Under the pieces are notes generated by a model. The model worked only from the letters and a program-made list of their open reading frames with translations, searched no databases and was not told the DNA's origin. 43,895 nucleotides of DNA from a virus: the IMG/VR virus record IMGVR_UViG_3300028388_001303, positions 1-43,895 of that record; one strand, given 5' to 3'. Shown piece by piece: positions 33,526-41,071 of this stretch. A program made the translations under genes and the position numbers. How positions within the stretch are numbered: position 1 is the first letter of the stretch; every line of letters begins with the position of its first letter.

Positions 33526-33754
33526 GGCTGTATCGAAAGAGGCAAAAGAAAAGCTAGGTAGGTTCTTGGCTGATGAAGACGAGCTGTTACGCCAAGCGAT
33601 TAGAGCCGTATGGCGTTCATTTGGCGAGCCGATAATGATTGAATTCGAGGAGGTGGATAGTGGACGTGACAGACGAGAAGGAAGCCAGACTACAGGAAGT
33701 GAGGAACAACATCGAGGCATTTGCAAAGGCGAAGGCAGACCGCGTTTACCTTGA
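33515..33754 (+). CDS. Small hypothetical protein, partly overlapped
   Basis: 79 residues from ATG 33515, overlapping the helicase end by 11 bases. The first 48 residues are a charged helix pair (VSKEAKEKLGRFLADEDELL and AIRAVWRSFGEP); the last 31 (from 33660 on) read against the next gene in another frame and are G/R/E/Q-rich, probably without structure. Plausible but weak; the true functional part may be only the N-terminal half. Confidence 0.5.
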   Translation: MKGRAVSKEAKEKLGRFLADEDELLRQAIRAVWRSFGEPIMIEFEEVDSGRDRREGSQTTGSEEQHRGICKGEGRPRLP

Positions 33755-34001
33755 GCATTTCCGCAAGTCGAAGAGGTCGATCCTCATGAAGCGTGCGATG
33801 GCACAAGGGCACGCAGCAGTGTCAGCGCAAGAGAGAGAAGCGGAGTCAGACCCCGAGTACATCGAGCTGTTGGAGGGATTGCGAGAGGCAACGGAGACAG
33901 AGGCCCATGCTTACTGGAACCTGAAGGTTGCCGAGATGCAGTTCGAGGCATGGCGTTCGAGGATGGCGTCTGCGCGTGTGGAGATGGGCAGGTATGGATG
34001 A
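33660..34001 (+). CDS. Helical phage protein of unknown function
   Basis: 113 residues from GTG 33660, chosen because AGGAGG lies at 33648-33653 with good spacing; the ATG at 33639 is before that site. Wholly helical, with long amphipathic stretches (DEKEARLQEVRNNIEAFAKA and EAHAYWNLKVAEMQFEAWRS), as in small proteins next to nuclease and replication genes in many temperate phages. It overlaps the Ref-like gene by 8 bases. Function unknown. Confidence 0.65.
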   Translation: MDVTDEKEARLQEVRNNIEAFAKAKADRVYLEHFRKSKRSILMKRAMAQGHAAVSAQEREAESDPEYIELLEGLREATETEAHAYWNLKVAEMQFEAWRSRMASARVEMGRYG

Positions 34002-34353
34002 TGCATCCGTTTTTTCCAAGACGCTAGACGAGTTAACACGCGAAGAGCGGTATAAGTTTCTTGTCTCGATTGGCTGCATAGTCTGCCGGAATGTTTACGG
34101 ATGGAGGTCAGACCCTTGCATCCATCATATCAGGAGCGGTCAAGGCATGATGCGAGCGCCTGATCACTTGACCATCCCACTGTGCCCGAGACATCATTTG
34201 CATCATGGTTACGGGGTTTCATTTCATGATGGGCCAAAGGCATGGCAGGAAAAATTCGGTAGCGAAATTGAGCTACTCGATCAAGTAAACTCAATCATAG
34301 AGCGGTCAATAGAAGATGCCAAGAAAGAGGCAAAGAAAGCGAGTGCTGACTGA
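33994..34353 (+). CDS. Ref-like HNH endonuclease
   Basis: 119 residues from ATG 33994. Contains C28 and C31, H44-H45 (CIHHIRSGQGM), and C64 with H67, H68, H70 and H71 (IPLCPRHHLHHG), the pattern of the P1 Ref superfamily: HNH-fold, RecA-dependent nucleases that cut at displacement loops. It lacks the long basic N-terminus of P1 Ref, like the shorter relatives in lambdoid phages. A role in recombination-linked DNA cutting fits its neighbours. Confidence 0.78.
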   Translation: MDDASVFSKTLDELTREERYKFLVSIGCIVCRNVYGWRSDPCIHHIRSGQGMMRAPDHLTIPLCPRHHLHHGYGVSFHDGPKAWQEKFGSEIELLDQVNSIIERSIEDAKKEAKKASAD

Positions 34354-34696
34354 GATACCACCAGTCTACAAGCAGAGATCGCTTTCATATGAGCAAGCAG
34401 TCAATGAGTTCCCCGAGCTTACGCTTGAGGAGCTGAAATTTATTCGCAGGTTCGGGCGCAACCGCACGGTAGACGGACTTCTCCGGGTGATGAAGTCCCA
34501 GCTTGGCTCCGACTATTCCAAGACGCTTATCATCCGGGTATGCGAAGCCTTCCATATCCCGGCGAAAGGGACTAGGCAATACTGCCGCAAGCAAGAGCAG
34601 CGGCGAAGGGCGGAGCGACTGCTAAAGAAGCGATTACATAAACTCGACTTGAAAAAAAACTTCGGTGAACAACTTGTCAAGAGGATATATACATGA
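34316..34696 (+). CDS. Basic protein, putative DNA-binding
   Basis: 126 residues from ATG 34316, though GTG 34343 is equally possible; the first choice overlaps the Ref-like gene by 38 bases. Strongly basic at both ends (RKRQRKR at the start, a K/R-rich helix QEQRRRAERLLKKRLHKLDL at 93-112). Residues 25-90 form a helical domain with a helix-turn-helix-like DGLLRVMKSQLG stretch. Probably binds DNA or RNA; no family recognised. Confidence 0.6.
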   Translation: MPRKRQRKRVLTEIPPVYKQRSLSYEQAVNEFPELTLEELKFIRRFGRNRTVDGLLRVMKSQLGSDYSKTLIIRVCEAFHIPAKGTRQYCRKQEQRRRAERLLKKRLHKLDLKKNFGEQLVKRIYT

Positions 34697-35106
34697 GCGA
34701 GCAACAACTTAACATAAACGAATCAATCATCAATGAAATTCATGACAGAGACGGTAGCCTCGAGATCGTGGCAGCAGCGCAGGTCCTGACAATGTACTGT
34801 CATGGAGTTGCCAGTGAGTGCGGGTGGTGGGATAAGGAAAGGAACGTGGGCGAGCTGTTGATGCTCTGCGTCAGCGAGCTGGCAGAGGCAATGGAGGGAC
34901 ACCGTAAGGAACTAATGGATGACCACCTTCCGCATCGCAATATGCTAGAGGTCGAGCTGGCGGATACCATCATCCGGGTGTTCGACATGGCGGGTGGGAT
35001 GAACCTTGATGTCGCCGGGGCGATTGCCGAGAAGATGCAATACAATACAAGGCGAGAGGATCACAAGAGGGAAGCAAGGGAGGCAGAAGGCGGGAAAAAA
35101 TACTAA
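34693..35106 (+). CDS. MazG-like nucleotide pyrophosphohydrolase
   Basis: 137 residues, overlapping the upstream gene by four bases (ATGA). The all-alpha NTP-PPase motif is present: E62-L-A-E65 in SELAEAMEGHRKEL and, 23 residues on, E88-L-A-D91 in EVELADTIIRVFDMA; these residues hold the magnesium ions that cut (d)NTPs to monophosphates. Single-domain phage forms are thought to cleanse nucleotide pools or reduce the (p)ppGpp-type alarm signal; the substrate is not readable from the sequence. Confidence 0.85.
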   Translation: MSEQQLNINESIINEIHDRDGSLEIVAAAQVLTMYCHGVASECGWWDKERNVGELLMLCVSELAEAMEGHRKELMDDHLPHRNMLEVELADTIIRVFDMAGGMNLDVAGAIAEKMQYNTRREDHKREAREAEGGKKY

Positions 35107-35477
35107 TGTCTGGTCTTGAAGAGGCCTTGCTTATGCAGATGCAGGCCGCAAAGCTACCGGCTCCGGAGCGAGAATACAGGTTCGCTGCGCACCATGTCGG
35201 ATTGGGCAAGGGGATTAAGTCCAGACTTTCGCAAGAGGCGCTGCGTGACTGGCGGTTCGATTTTGCGTGGCCTGACTTCGGGCTGGCAGTTGAGGTTGAG
35301 GGCGGGATATATGTATCCGGGCGTCATACAAGGGGATATGGTTATGAGATGGACCTTCTGAAGTACAGCAAAGCAATGCTGCTAGGATGGACAGTCTATC
35401 GATGCGGCAAGAGCCTGATAAACTCAGGCGAAGCGCTTGAGACGATAGAGTTTATTATGGGGAGGGCGCGGGAATGA
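35106..35477 (+). CDS. VSR-like / PD-(D/E)xK endonuclease
   Basis: 123 residues; the start overlaps the MazG-like stop (TAATG). Core WRFDFAWPDFGLAVEVEGG gives D52 and E63/E65, followed by SGRHTRG with H74 and then K86 in LLKYSKAMLLGWTVYRC, the layout of small VSR/DUF559-related nucleases common in phages, which may act on mismatches or junctions. Four-base overlap with the next gene. Confidence 0.8.
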   Translation: MSGLEEALLMQMQAAKLPAPEREYRFAAHHVGLGKGIKSRLSQEALRDWRFDFAWPDFGLAVEVEGGIYVSGRHTRGYGYEMDLLKYSKAMLLGWTVYRCGKSLINSGEALETIEFIMGRARE

Positions 35478-36010
35478 GGATTGAGATGCTGCTGGCGGCA
35501 CTCACTGCGAGGCCGGTGAGAATCGGGCAGGCAGGCAGGGGAGGGCGGCGCGAAGTCACAAAAGACATGATCGCTGCGGCCCTATCAGGACTCCCGGAGG
35601 GGGCGTATTACTTAATCGAATCCAAGTTCATGGGAGAGAGAGAGACAGAAAAGAAGCTCGCCCTATCACTCATTAATCACCTAATTAGTGAAGGGTATAG
35701 ACGAGACAGCGATCTCGAGACCGCCGTTTGCTTGGCGATCCGGGAGGCAGTTGATCCGAATACATGCACAGCGTGCAACGGGAACCCGCGAATTTTTTTG
35801 GGGACGAGAGAGGAGGTTTGCCACGTTTGCGAGGGCAGCGGCGTCGTACTTAGGACAGATACAGGGAGGGCAAGAGCGGCAGGGGTAAGTGAGTCGAAGT
35901 GGCTCAGCATCCAGCGCCAATTCAGGGATGCGCAGAATACATTGTCACGGTGGGAAGCTGCGTCATGTCAGAGACTGATAGACAACTTGAAGGAAGAGGG
36001 TCAGGAGTGA
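35474..36010 (+). CDS. Q-like antitermination protein with zinc finger
   Basis: 178 residues, last gene of the rightward operon. A DnaJ-type zinc finger has C98, C101 (CTACNG), C116 and C119 (CHVCEGSG). N-terminal half helical; C-terminal helices with SKWLSIQRQFRDAQNTLSRW. Phage Q proteins of this class have the same finger and the same place at the end of the early operon, where they allow late transcription past terminators; here the late genes with internal terminators (4.0 and 13.3 kb) would be targets. The Q role is inferred from domain and position. Confidence 0.65.
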   Translation: MRIEMLLAALTARPVRIGQAGRGGRREVTKDMIAAALSGLPEGAYYLIESKFMGERETEKKLALSLINHLISEGYRRDSDLETAVCLAIREAVDPNTCTACNGNPRIFLGTREEVCHVCEGSGVVLRTDTGRARAAGVSESKWLSIQRQFRDAQNTLSRWEAASCQRLIDNLKEEGQE

Positions 36011-36021
36011 TTCAGGAGCGA

Positions 36022-36038
36022 GCCTGCTGTTCGCAGGC
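36022..36038. other. Perfect hairpin after the rightward operon
   Basis: GCCTGC (36022-36027), loop TGTTC, GCAGGC (36033-36038). No T-tract follows on either strand, so it is not a standard terminator; it may stabilise the mRNA end. The second copy of the 37-base direct repeat follows 22 bases later. Confidence 0.6.
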
Positions 36039-36060
36039 CCGCCCGTGCTTACTCGTCGTA

Positions 36061-36097
36061 AAGGTAATGACAGATTTATCCGCTAGAGGATGAAAAG
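36061..36097. repeat. 37-base direct repeat, right copy
   Basis: 34 of 37 bases match 31640-31676. Here the sequence lies between converging operons and covers the last codons of the leftward gene that ends at 36076. Confidence 0.85.
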
Positions 36098-36495
36098 GGG
36101 AAATCTATGGGCACCCAATGGGTCACATTTTGACCTTCATCGTACATGGACCTAATCAGATACAAGTTTTCAATTGCTGGCTGACCCTGCAATGCTCGCC
36201 ACATAATCCCGGCTTGCGCGACATCCATGAATTCATCCGGCATTCCTTCATCTTCCAGCAGCCGCATCGGATTGACTACCAGTCGCTCAACAATTGAATT
36301 CCTTATATGCATACCACGCGCCGATCCATGCGTGAAGACCCTTGGTTTTCCAACCCATAAGCATGGCGGGACATCCGCGTGGAGTCCCCGCTTCCTATCG
36401 AAGTCGATAGGCAGCAGGACCACGGTCCAAGTGCGAGCGTCATGTGGCCATAGGCCAACCGGCTTCCTTATGATGATTGGTTCACAGGGCGTCAT
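36076..36495 (-). CDS. Hypothetical protein, end of the leftward accessory block
   Basis: 139 residues, mixed alpha/beta, with strands IIIRKPVGLW and TWTVVLLPIDFD and a helix near MPDEFMDVAQAGIMW. The last eight codons (PFSSSSG) lie inside the right copy of the direct repeat, so the C-terminus may have been replaced by recombination. Overlaps the gene upstream by 14 bases. No family recognised. Confidence 0.65.
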   Translation of the reverse strand: MTPCEPIIIRKPVGLWPHDARTWTVVLLPIDFDRKRGLHADVPPCLWVGKPRVFTHGSARGMHIRNSIVERLVVNPMRLLEDEGMPDEFMDVAQAGIMWRALQGQPAIENLYLIRSMYDEGQNVTHWVPIDFPFSSSSG

Positions 36496-37324
36496 GGAGA
36501 GCCTTCATCATTTCGTTTTTGACAATGGTTGAGAGCGATCGCTTCGCTTGCTGCACCGATGCACCAGCAGCCGCGCAATTCCACTTCTTGTTGACGCAAA
36601 CATAGCCACGGTGCTCGACAAATTCCTTATCTGATTTCACCCACGTCAGCCAATCACAGGCATAAATTTCTAAGTCACCTTCGCGCCCCATGTGTTCACT
36701 GTTTAATGGCAGGCCGTACCGCTTTGATTTCTTCGAGAAGGCATTAATTATGCCGGTGCCATAGATTGACGAGATGTAGTTCGTTGGGACAGTGATATCC
36801 AGATTAAGTATAGTCATTCGAGGATATCCATTGGTGGAATACTTGTAGAAATCAGACAACGGTCTGTGATCAAAATATGATGGACTTTCGCGAGTGACCC
36901 TCAGGAACAGCGTCCTGTCCCCGCAAACTTTCATGTCATTGATGATCACGCTGTTAATAAAGTTCTGAGTTCTGTTCTGGATTATGCGTCTCATCTCGTC
37001 GAGTGACCGCATACGATAGGCTTGATTGTACCTCGCCGAATGCATGTCAAAGTAGCTCTTGTGTGTCCCAAGAGTGACGGCATTAGCTCTCATTCCGCTC
37101 ACCAGCTCCCAATCTTTCTCGAGGTTTTTATTGAATCCGGTTAGACGAGGGATAGAAGGCAGCATCAGTGATACAAACAGACTATCCGATTTATTGCGCA
37201 AAACCTCAGCGCTTGCCTTGCTGATTGCCTTACGGCACTCCATCACGTCTCGCCAGTAAGACTCAAGTCCTTCCCTCAGAGATGTACCTGTGCGGTCTTC
37301 ACGTGTTGCTAATATTCTGGTCAT
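36482..37324 (-). CDS. Hypothetical 280-residue protein
   Basis: Helical N-terminal half (1-130, including KASAEVLRNKSDSLFVSLML), then a beta-rich part with TILNLDITVPTNYISSIYGT and YACDWLTWVKSDKEFVEHRG, ending in a short helix. Context suggests a substrate, effector or partner of the AAA+/VWA genes upstream in the same operon, but no motif supports an enzymatic role. Nine bases separate it from the upstream gene, and it overlaps the next. Confidence 0.65.
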   Translation of the reverse strand: MTRILATREDRTGTSLREGLESYWRDVMECRKAISKASAEVLRNKSDSLFVSLMLPSIPRLTGFNKNLEKDWELVSGMRANAVTLGTHKSYFDMHSARYNQAYRMRSLDEMRRIIQNRTQNFINSVIINDMKVCGDRTLFLRVTRESPSYFDHRPLSDFYKYSTNGYPRMTILNLDITVPTNYISSIYGTGIINAFSKKSKRYGLPLNSEHMGREGDLEIYACDWLTWVKSDKEFVEHRGYVCVNKKWNCAAAGASVQQAKRSLSTIVKNEMMKALHDAL

Positions 37325-37333
37325 AATATTCTC

Positions 37334-37687
37334 CTACTCTTGAGTGGGTAATGGGAGTTCACCGGATGCCAGCGCGACATCTGCGACGAACTTGTCTTTG
37401 AAGTAACCGGCGTGGCGGCGCATGTCCTCAGCAACAAATGCGTACTTGTACCCACCGGTTTCGATCTGGATGCACAGGTCGAAACCTGTGCTTTTGCGGT
37501 GTGTCATGTTATTGATGTATGTTATCTCGTAGACACCTGCGTCAATGGTCACACCGTAATGGCACTTCAGTCCGCCAGCCGCATTGGTTTGTTTCTTCCA
37601 TGCGTAATCCACCTGCACCCTCTTGGGGATAACAAGCCAGTCACCTATCTTGGCTTTCATGAATTTTTGATGCTCGTGTAACTTCAT
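37334..37687 (-). CDS. Hypothetical 117-residue protein
   Basis: Beta-rich with a basic start (HEHQKFMKAKIGDWLVIPKR) and alternating strands (GVYEITYINNMTHRKS, then YKYAFVAEDMRRH). No recognised family. GAGGTGAG lies just before ATG 37687. A GC-rich hairpin separates it from the VWA gene upstream. Confidence 0.65.
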   Translation of the reverse strand: MKLHEHQKFMKAKIGDWLVIPKRVQVDYAWKKQTNAAGGLKCHYGVTIDAGVYEITYINNMTHRKSTGFDLCIQIETGGYKYAFVAEDMRRHAGYFKDKFVADVALASGELPLPTQE

Positions 37688-37717
37688 TTCTCACCTCACT
37701 TGTTGATGTTGAATGTT

Positions 37718-37738
37718 GGGAGGGCTTCACGCCCTCCC
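37718..37738. other. Intergenic hairpin after the VWA gene
   Basis: GGGAGGGC (37718-37725) and GCCCTCCC (37731-37738), eight perfect pairs, loop of five. No T-tract. It sits six bases past the VWA stop codon, the same place as the hairpin past the DUF3150-like stop, and both follow a TAGTCAA context. Confidence 0.7.
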
Positions 37739-37744
37739 TATTGA

Positions 37745-38902
37745 CTACATGCGGAGTGTCTCGCCGAAAAATCCTTCGGTGCTCTTCTCATGAGTGACCC
37801 AGAGCACCGGATATTCCGGTTCGCGTGGTGCGGGGCCGCACAGATCAGTGAAGTAGATGCAGAGCACGGGGTTGATGTCATGCTCTTCAATCCAATCGAA
37901 TACCGGCTGGAATGCCGTGCCGCCTCCGCCTTTCATCTCGAGCTGCACGGGGCAGTCGCTTGACTCGACTTCCATATGTCCGTTAACACGAGCGTCACAA
38001 TAGACCACGTGAATTCTCGCCGGATAATCTTGCAGGATTGCGTCAATCTCAGCGCTTACCTGCGCCAGCTCTTTCCGTGTCATCGATCCAGAGGTGTCGA
38101 TGGCGACAACAATGTCAACCAGTCCATTCGATACCATGCTTGGAAGATAGAGACCGTTGTAAAGATACCGGCGATTACCGCGTGCCCAACTATAGTCATC
38201 CCTGAATTGGACTGAAACGTATGATTTCAGCTCTTCGCGCCAATCAACTTTTGGATCAAGAATCTCATCGACTAGTCGCTGTACGCCTCCCGGTATATTG
38301 CCAGCAGCTTTTGCTGCGCGGGCAGCGTTGATGATATCCCTATTGATCCTAGCCTCCGCTTCTGCGAGTTCGGATTCAGATGCGGGTCCATCTTCGCCAG
38401 TGTAATCAACAACGTCGCCCCATCCGGTCCCGTCATCGGGTTCGTCATCGGGCTTGTCGCCGGGCTTGTCGCCGGGTTCGTCATCGGGTTCATCGATTGA
38501 CAGCAGGGTATAGACTTGCTCAGCGCTCATGCCACGATACTGTTCATCGGCGTATCCATTTTCAGGGATGTAGAGTCCCTCTTCAATGCATTCCAAGTTG
38601 ATCACATGGTCCGTCGCAATATTCCAGAGGTGTCTAGCACGATTGCCGCGCCTCAGGGCGTGCTTATTGGCAACGTGCTTCACCTCATGCGCCAGCAGTC
38701 CAACTTGCTGATCGCCATCCAGCTCTTCAAACCATGGCTGGTTTACCTTGATCCATTTCCCATTGGTAGCGGCCGTCTTGACGCCATCACCCGGCGATGA
38801 ATATTCAACTTTAAGTTTGAATAGGATCGCCGCGTAGAAGCGCAGTTGGGTTTTGGTGATAAACCGCGCCTTCGTTTTTTCGAGTTGCGTGAAGTTGCTC
38901 AT
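37745..38902 (-). CDS. Metallopeptidase-like / VWA domain protein (DUF2201 type)
   Basis: 385 residues. N-terminal domain carries H72-E-V-K-H76 (LLAHEVKHVANKH), a zinc-peptidase motif. Residues 137-160 are an acidic repetitive linker (DEPD and GDKP units). The C-terminal VWA-like domain begins near 262 with the MIDAS motif D269-T-S-G-S-M274 and later has GGGGTAF for the second metal-binding loop. Proteins of this layout pair with MoxR ATPases, like CobT with CobS, acting as adaptor or chaperone for metal insertion or complex remodelling. Ribosome-binding leader identical to that of its partners. Confidence 0.85.
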   Translation of the reverse strand: MSNFTQLEKTKARFITKTQLRFYAAILFKLKVEYSSPGDGVKTAATNGKWIKVNQPWFEELDGDQQVGLLAHEVKHVANKHALRRGNRARHLWNIATDHVINLECIEEGLYIPENGYADEQYRGMSAEQVYTLLSIDEPDDEPGDKPGDKPDDEPDDGTGWGDVVDYTGEDGPASESELAEAEARINRDIINAARAAKAAGNIPGGVQRLVDEILDPKVDWREELKSYVSVQFRDDYSWARGNRRYLYNGLYLPSMVSNGLVDIVVAIDTSGSMTRKELAQVSAEIDAILQDYPARIHVVYCDARVNGHMEVESSDCPVQLEMKGGGGTAFQPVFDWIEEHDINPVLCIYFTDLCGPAPREPEYPVLWVTHEKSTEGFFGETLRM

Positions 38903-38910
38903 TGTAATTA

Positions 38911-38924
38911 CCTCTTGATTGATT
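38911..38924 (-). promoter_or_regulatory. Shared leader element before the VWA gene
   Basis: On the minus strand AATCAATCAAGAGG. The same block, extended to ATTAATCAATCAAGAGG, lies before the DUF3150-like gene (39808-39824) and the MoxR gene (40886-40902). It includes the ribosome-binding AGAGG. Confidence 0.7.
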
Positions 38925-38927
38925 ACA

Positions 38928-38940
38928 GGGAGAGTCTCCC
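38928..38940. other. Intergenic hairpin after the DUF3150-like gene
   Basis: GGGAG, loop AGT, CTCCC: five pairs right after the stop-codon context TAGTCAA. Together with the hairpin at 37718 it shows that gene ends in this block carry small stabilising stems. Confidence 0.55.
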
Positions 38941-38944
38941 TTGA

Positions 38945-39799
38945 CTACATGAATGCTGCCATCTTTTTGACGATATCATCCGCCTTTGCTTTTGCTTTTA
39001 CCCTGTCGATAGGGAAGTCGCGCAGCGCCTGCGGGTCGATGCTTGCAAGCTCGAGCTTCACCTCTTCTGCAAGTCGATCCAGCTCCGGGTCATCCTCAAG
39101 ATTCATCTTCGGAACCAGCTCGCAGATGTCGCGGATATTCCCGATCAGTGAGTCGCGGAAGATTACCTTCTCGTCAGTCTTTCCAGAGAAGCGATCCGAT
39201 ACTGCCTTGACAGCTTCGCGCAACCGTCCCCAGACTTCGCGCATCGCTTCTTTCTGAGTCTCGAGCAAGCGGCCTTTCAATTGCTCACTCAGGTCATCAA
39301 GCGCAGCTTTCTCGATGTCAACCCTGAAGTCCCCGGTGTCAGGGACAGGGGTGATGTCGTAGTTGAACGAGAATTTTCTCCTCACTTCATCAGTAGGAGG
39401 GTAATCATCCGGGTCATACAGGTCCCCGAGTCGGGCCTTCGCATCGGCAACGAGGTCCGGATAAGCATCGCAGAATTTTTCAACTGCTACGTAGAACTGA
39501 TCCTTAAACCCTTGAAGCTCCTCGGTGTATTCCCAGAAGAGTTTTGTCGGCAGCACGCGCTGTCCATTATCGGCCCACGGGAGGGTCAGTCGATAATGCG
39601 CAGTTCGAGCGGCACCAGATGCTTTTGTGATTTGCTTGATCGCATCCTTCGCAATCAGTAATTTGTTGTAACGACCGGCATCATCATCGGCATGATTGTC
39701 ACTGTTGAATTTTGCGGTTGCGCTCTTGTCGAGTTTGCGCCCGCTCCAGTGTGTGATTTTTTGCGAGACCAGTACGGCCTTCTCTGAAATTATGCACAT
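38945..39799 (-). CDS. DUF3150-like protein of the MoxR/VWA cluster
   Basis: 284 residues from ATG 39799; a GTG at 39808 overlaps the ribosome site, so it is rejected. The N-terminal strand ends in ITHWSGRKLDKSA, the signature position of DUF3150; the rest is mostly helical, with LWGRLREAVKAV-like helices (EVWGRLREAVKAVSDRF) and a helical C-terminus (RVKAKAKADDIVKKMAAFM). DUF3150 proteins are found with an AAA+ MoxR ATPase and a VWA protein in phages; the role is unknown. Here it lies between those two genes. Confidence 0.78.
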   Translation of the reverse strand: MCIISEKAVLVSQKITHWSGRKLDKSATAKFNSDNHADDDAGRYNKLLIAKDAIKQITKASGAARTAHYRLTLPWADNGQRVLPTKLFWEYTEELQGFKDQFYVAVEKFCDAYPDLVADAKARLGDLYDPDDYPPTDEVRRKFSFNYDITPVPDTGDFRVDIEKAALDDLSEQLKGRLLETQKEAMREVWGRLREAVKAVSDRFSGKTDEKVIFRDSLIGNIRDICELVPKMNLEDDPELDRLAEEVKLELASIDPQALRDFPIDRVKAKAKADDIVKKMAAFM

Positions 39800-39832
39800 G
39801 ATATTCACCTCTTGATTGATTAATGAAAGGGT

Positions 39833-39895
39833 TCACCATACGGGGAGCGCTGTCCCCGTTTCGCCCGGTTCCCAACCGGGTCTCGTCAGTGGTGA
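39833..39895. other. Branched inverted repeat after the MoxR gene
   Basis: TCACCA (39833-39838) pairs with TGGTGA (39890-39895) and encloses two perfect hairpins: ACGGGGA/TCCCCGT (39840-39859) and CCCGGTT/AACCGGG (39864-39880). The result is a three-way junction in the 96-base spacer directly after the MoxR stop. It may control mRNA stability or coupling between the ATPase and DUF3150-like gene. Confidence 0.7.
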
Positions 39896-40876
39896 TTAAA
39901 GGAACATCTCAAGGTATCCCTCTGCGAAGAGGCGAAAGGCCTTTGTTCCGCTGATAGCAGGGTCCCGCGCCTCTGCCTCCCGCATGAGCATGACGGTGTA
40001 TTCATTGGGGAGCCTTTTGGCATAGGTGAATACAGCCATGGAATTTTTAGCGGTTGCCAGCGCAGCAACTGCGCCCATGGTTGCATACATTGCCGATGAT
40101 GTTGTCGGGGTCGGCGCATTCTCAGGGTCGCGCAGAATATCCTCCGGATTAGTCAGCTCTCGCATCATTTCCAGAAAACTACTGAACTCCGTCGCTGGAC
40201 CTTCGCCCACAATCCCGGTGATCGATTCAAATTCAATTTCCGGGGGCGGCTCCGCCTTGATGAAATTGCTGCACCTTTCCCAACTTCGCGGCGTACCCTG
40301 CGCGTGCTCTTTACATTGAGCGTCGAAGTTTTGCAGCAGCTCGGGCCTGAACTTCAGGAATGCAGTGACCTCAGGTGCGATACCGTTTTCCATGGCCCAC
40401 TCATGCCAGTCGGGGTTGTGAACCTCGAGATAAACATGGTCGAACCTGTTTTCGAGATGCGTCGGCATTTTATTCGCGCCAGCTCGGTGCCCGATCTCAT
40501 TGCCAGCGGCCCAGACCCGCCAGCCGGGAGGCAATACGTAATCACCGATGCGGCGATCCAAAATAAGCTGGCTTGCTACATTCATGGTTGCCATCGGGGC
40601 CTGCACAATCTCGTCGAGGAACAGCACGCCCTCACCTTCAGTCGGAAGTTCGCTCGGTTGCAGGTACTCGGTTTTTCCATCTACCGGGAATGGGATACCG
40701 CGCAAATCAGTAGGGTCGCGGTCTACCAGTCGCATGTCGATAAACTGAAGGCCGTTTTCGTCGCAGACCTGCTTCGCGATGTTCGACTTCCCGATACCGG
40801 GAGGTCCCCAGATCATCACCGGGTCCATCGTTTTCAGTGACATCTCGAGTCTGGTTTTCAGGTGCTTCGCTCTCAT
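39896..40876 (-). CDS. MoxR-family AAA+ ATPase
   Basis: 326 residues. Walker A GPPGIGKS at 24-31, Walker B LFLDE at 85-89 and sensor 1 AAGNE at 123-127, with the pre-Walker B helix and the LRG (residues 58-60) typical of the MoxR branch. MoxR proteins are hexameric remodellers that work with VWA proteins. The C-terminal third is helical and specific. GAGGAAAG precedes ATG 40876; it overlaps the small gene upstream as ATGA. Confidence 0.9.
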   Translation of the reverse strand: MRAKHLKTRLEMSLKTMDPVMIWGPPGIGKSNIAKQVCDENGLQFIDMRLVDRDPTDLRGIPFPVDGKTEYLQPSELPTEGEGVLFLDEIVQAPMATMNVASQLILDRRIGDYVLPPGWRVWAAGNEIGHRAGANKMPTHLENRFDHVYLEVHNPDWHEWAMENGIAPEVTAFLKFRPELLQNFDAQCKEHAQGTPRSWERCSNFIKAEPPPEIEFESITGIVGEGPATEFSSFLEMMRELTNPEDILRDPENAPTPTTSSAMYATMGAVAALATAKNSMAVFTYAKRLPNEYTVMLMREAEARDPAISGTKAFRLFAEGYLEMFL

Positions 40877-41043
40877 GATTGCTTTCCTCTTGATTGATTA
40901 ATGCGGGCCATCTTGCGCTCGCGGGTTGATGGCGTGATGCCATATGATTCAAGTTGATCCAGAAGGCCTGTCGCCGCACGCGCCTGCGACCTTTGGCGGG
41001 GCCTTTGTTCCCAACTAAACGATTTGTGTTTTGTTTTGCTCAT
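40873..41043 (-). CDS. 56-residue basic protein coupled to the MoxR gene
   Basis: Starts at ATG 41043 with GGAG seven bases upstream (TTGGAGTGAATC) and ends with TGA overlapping the MoxR start. Basic, with SWEQRPRQRSQARAATGLLD and a C-terminal ITPSTRERKMARINQSRGKQ stretch. The coupling suggests co-expression in fixed proportion with the ATPase. No family recognised; the tight ribosome site and overlap support reality. Confidence 0.7.
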   Translation of the reverse strand: MSKTKHKSFSWEQRPRQRSQARAATGLLDQLESYGITPSTRERKMARINQSRGKQS

Positions 41044-41071
41044 GATTCACTCCAAGTGATTATGTGGTGCG

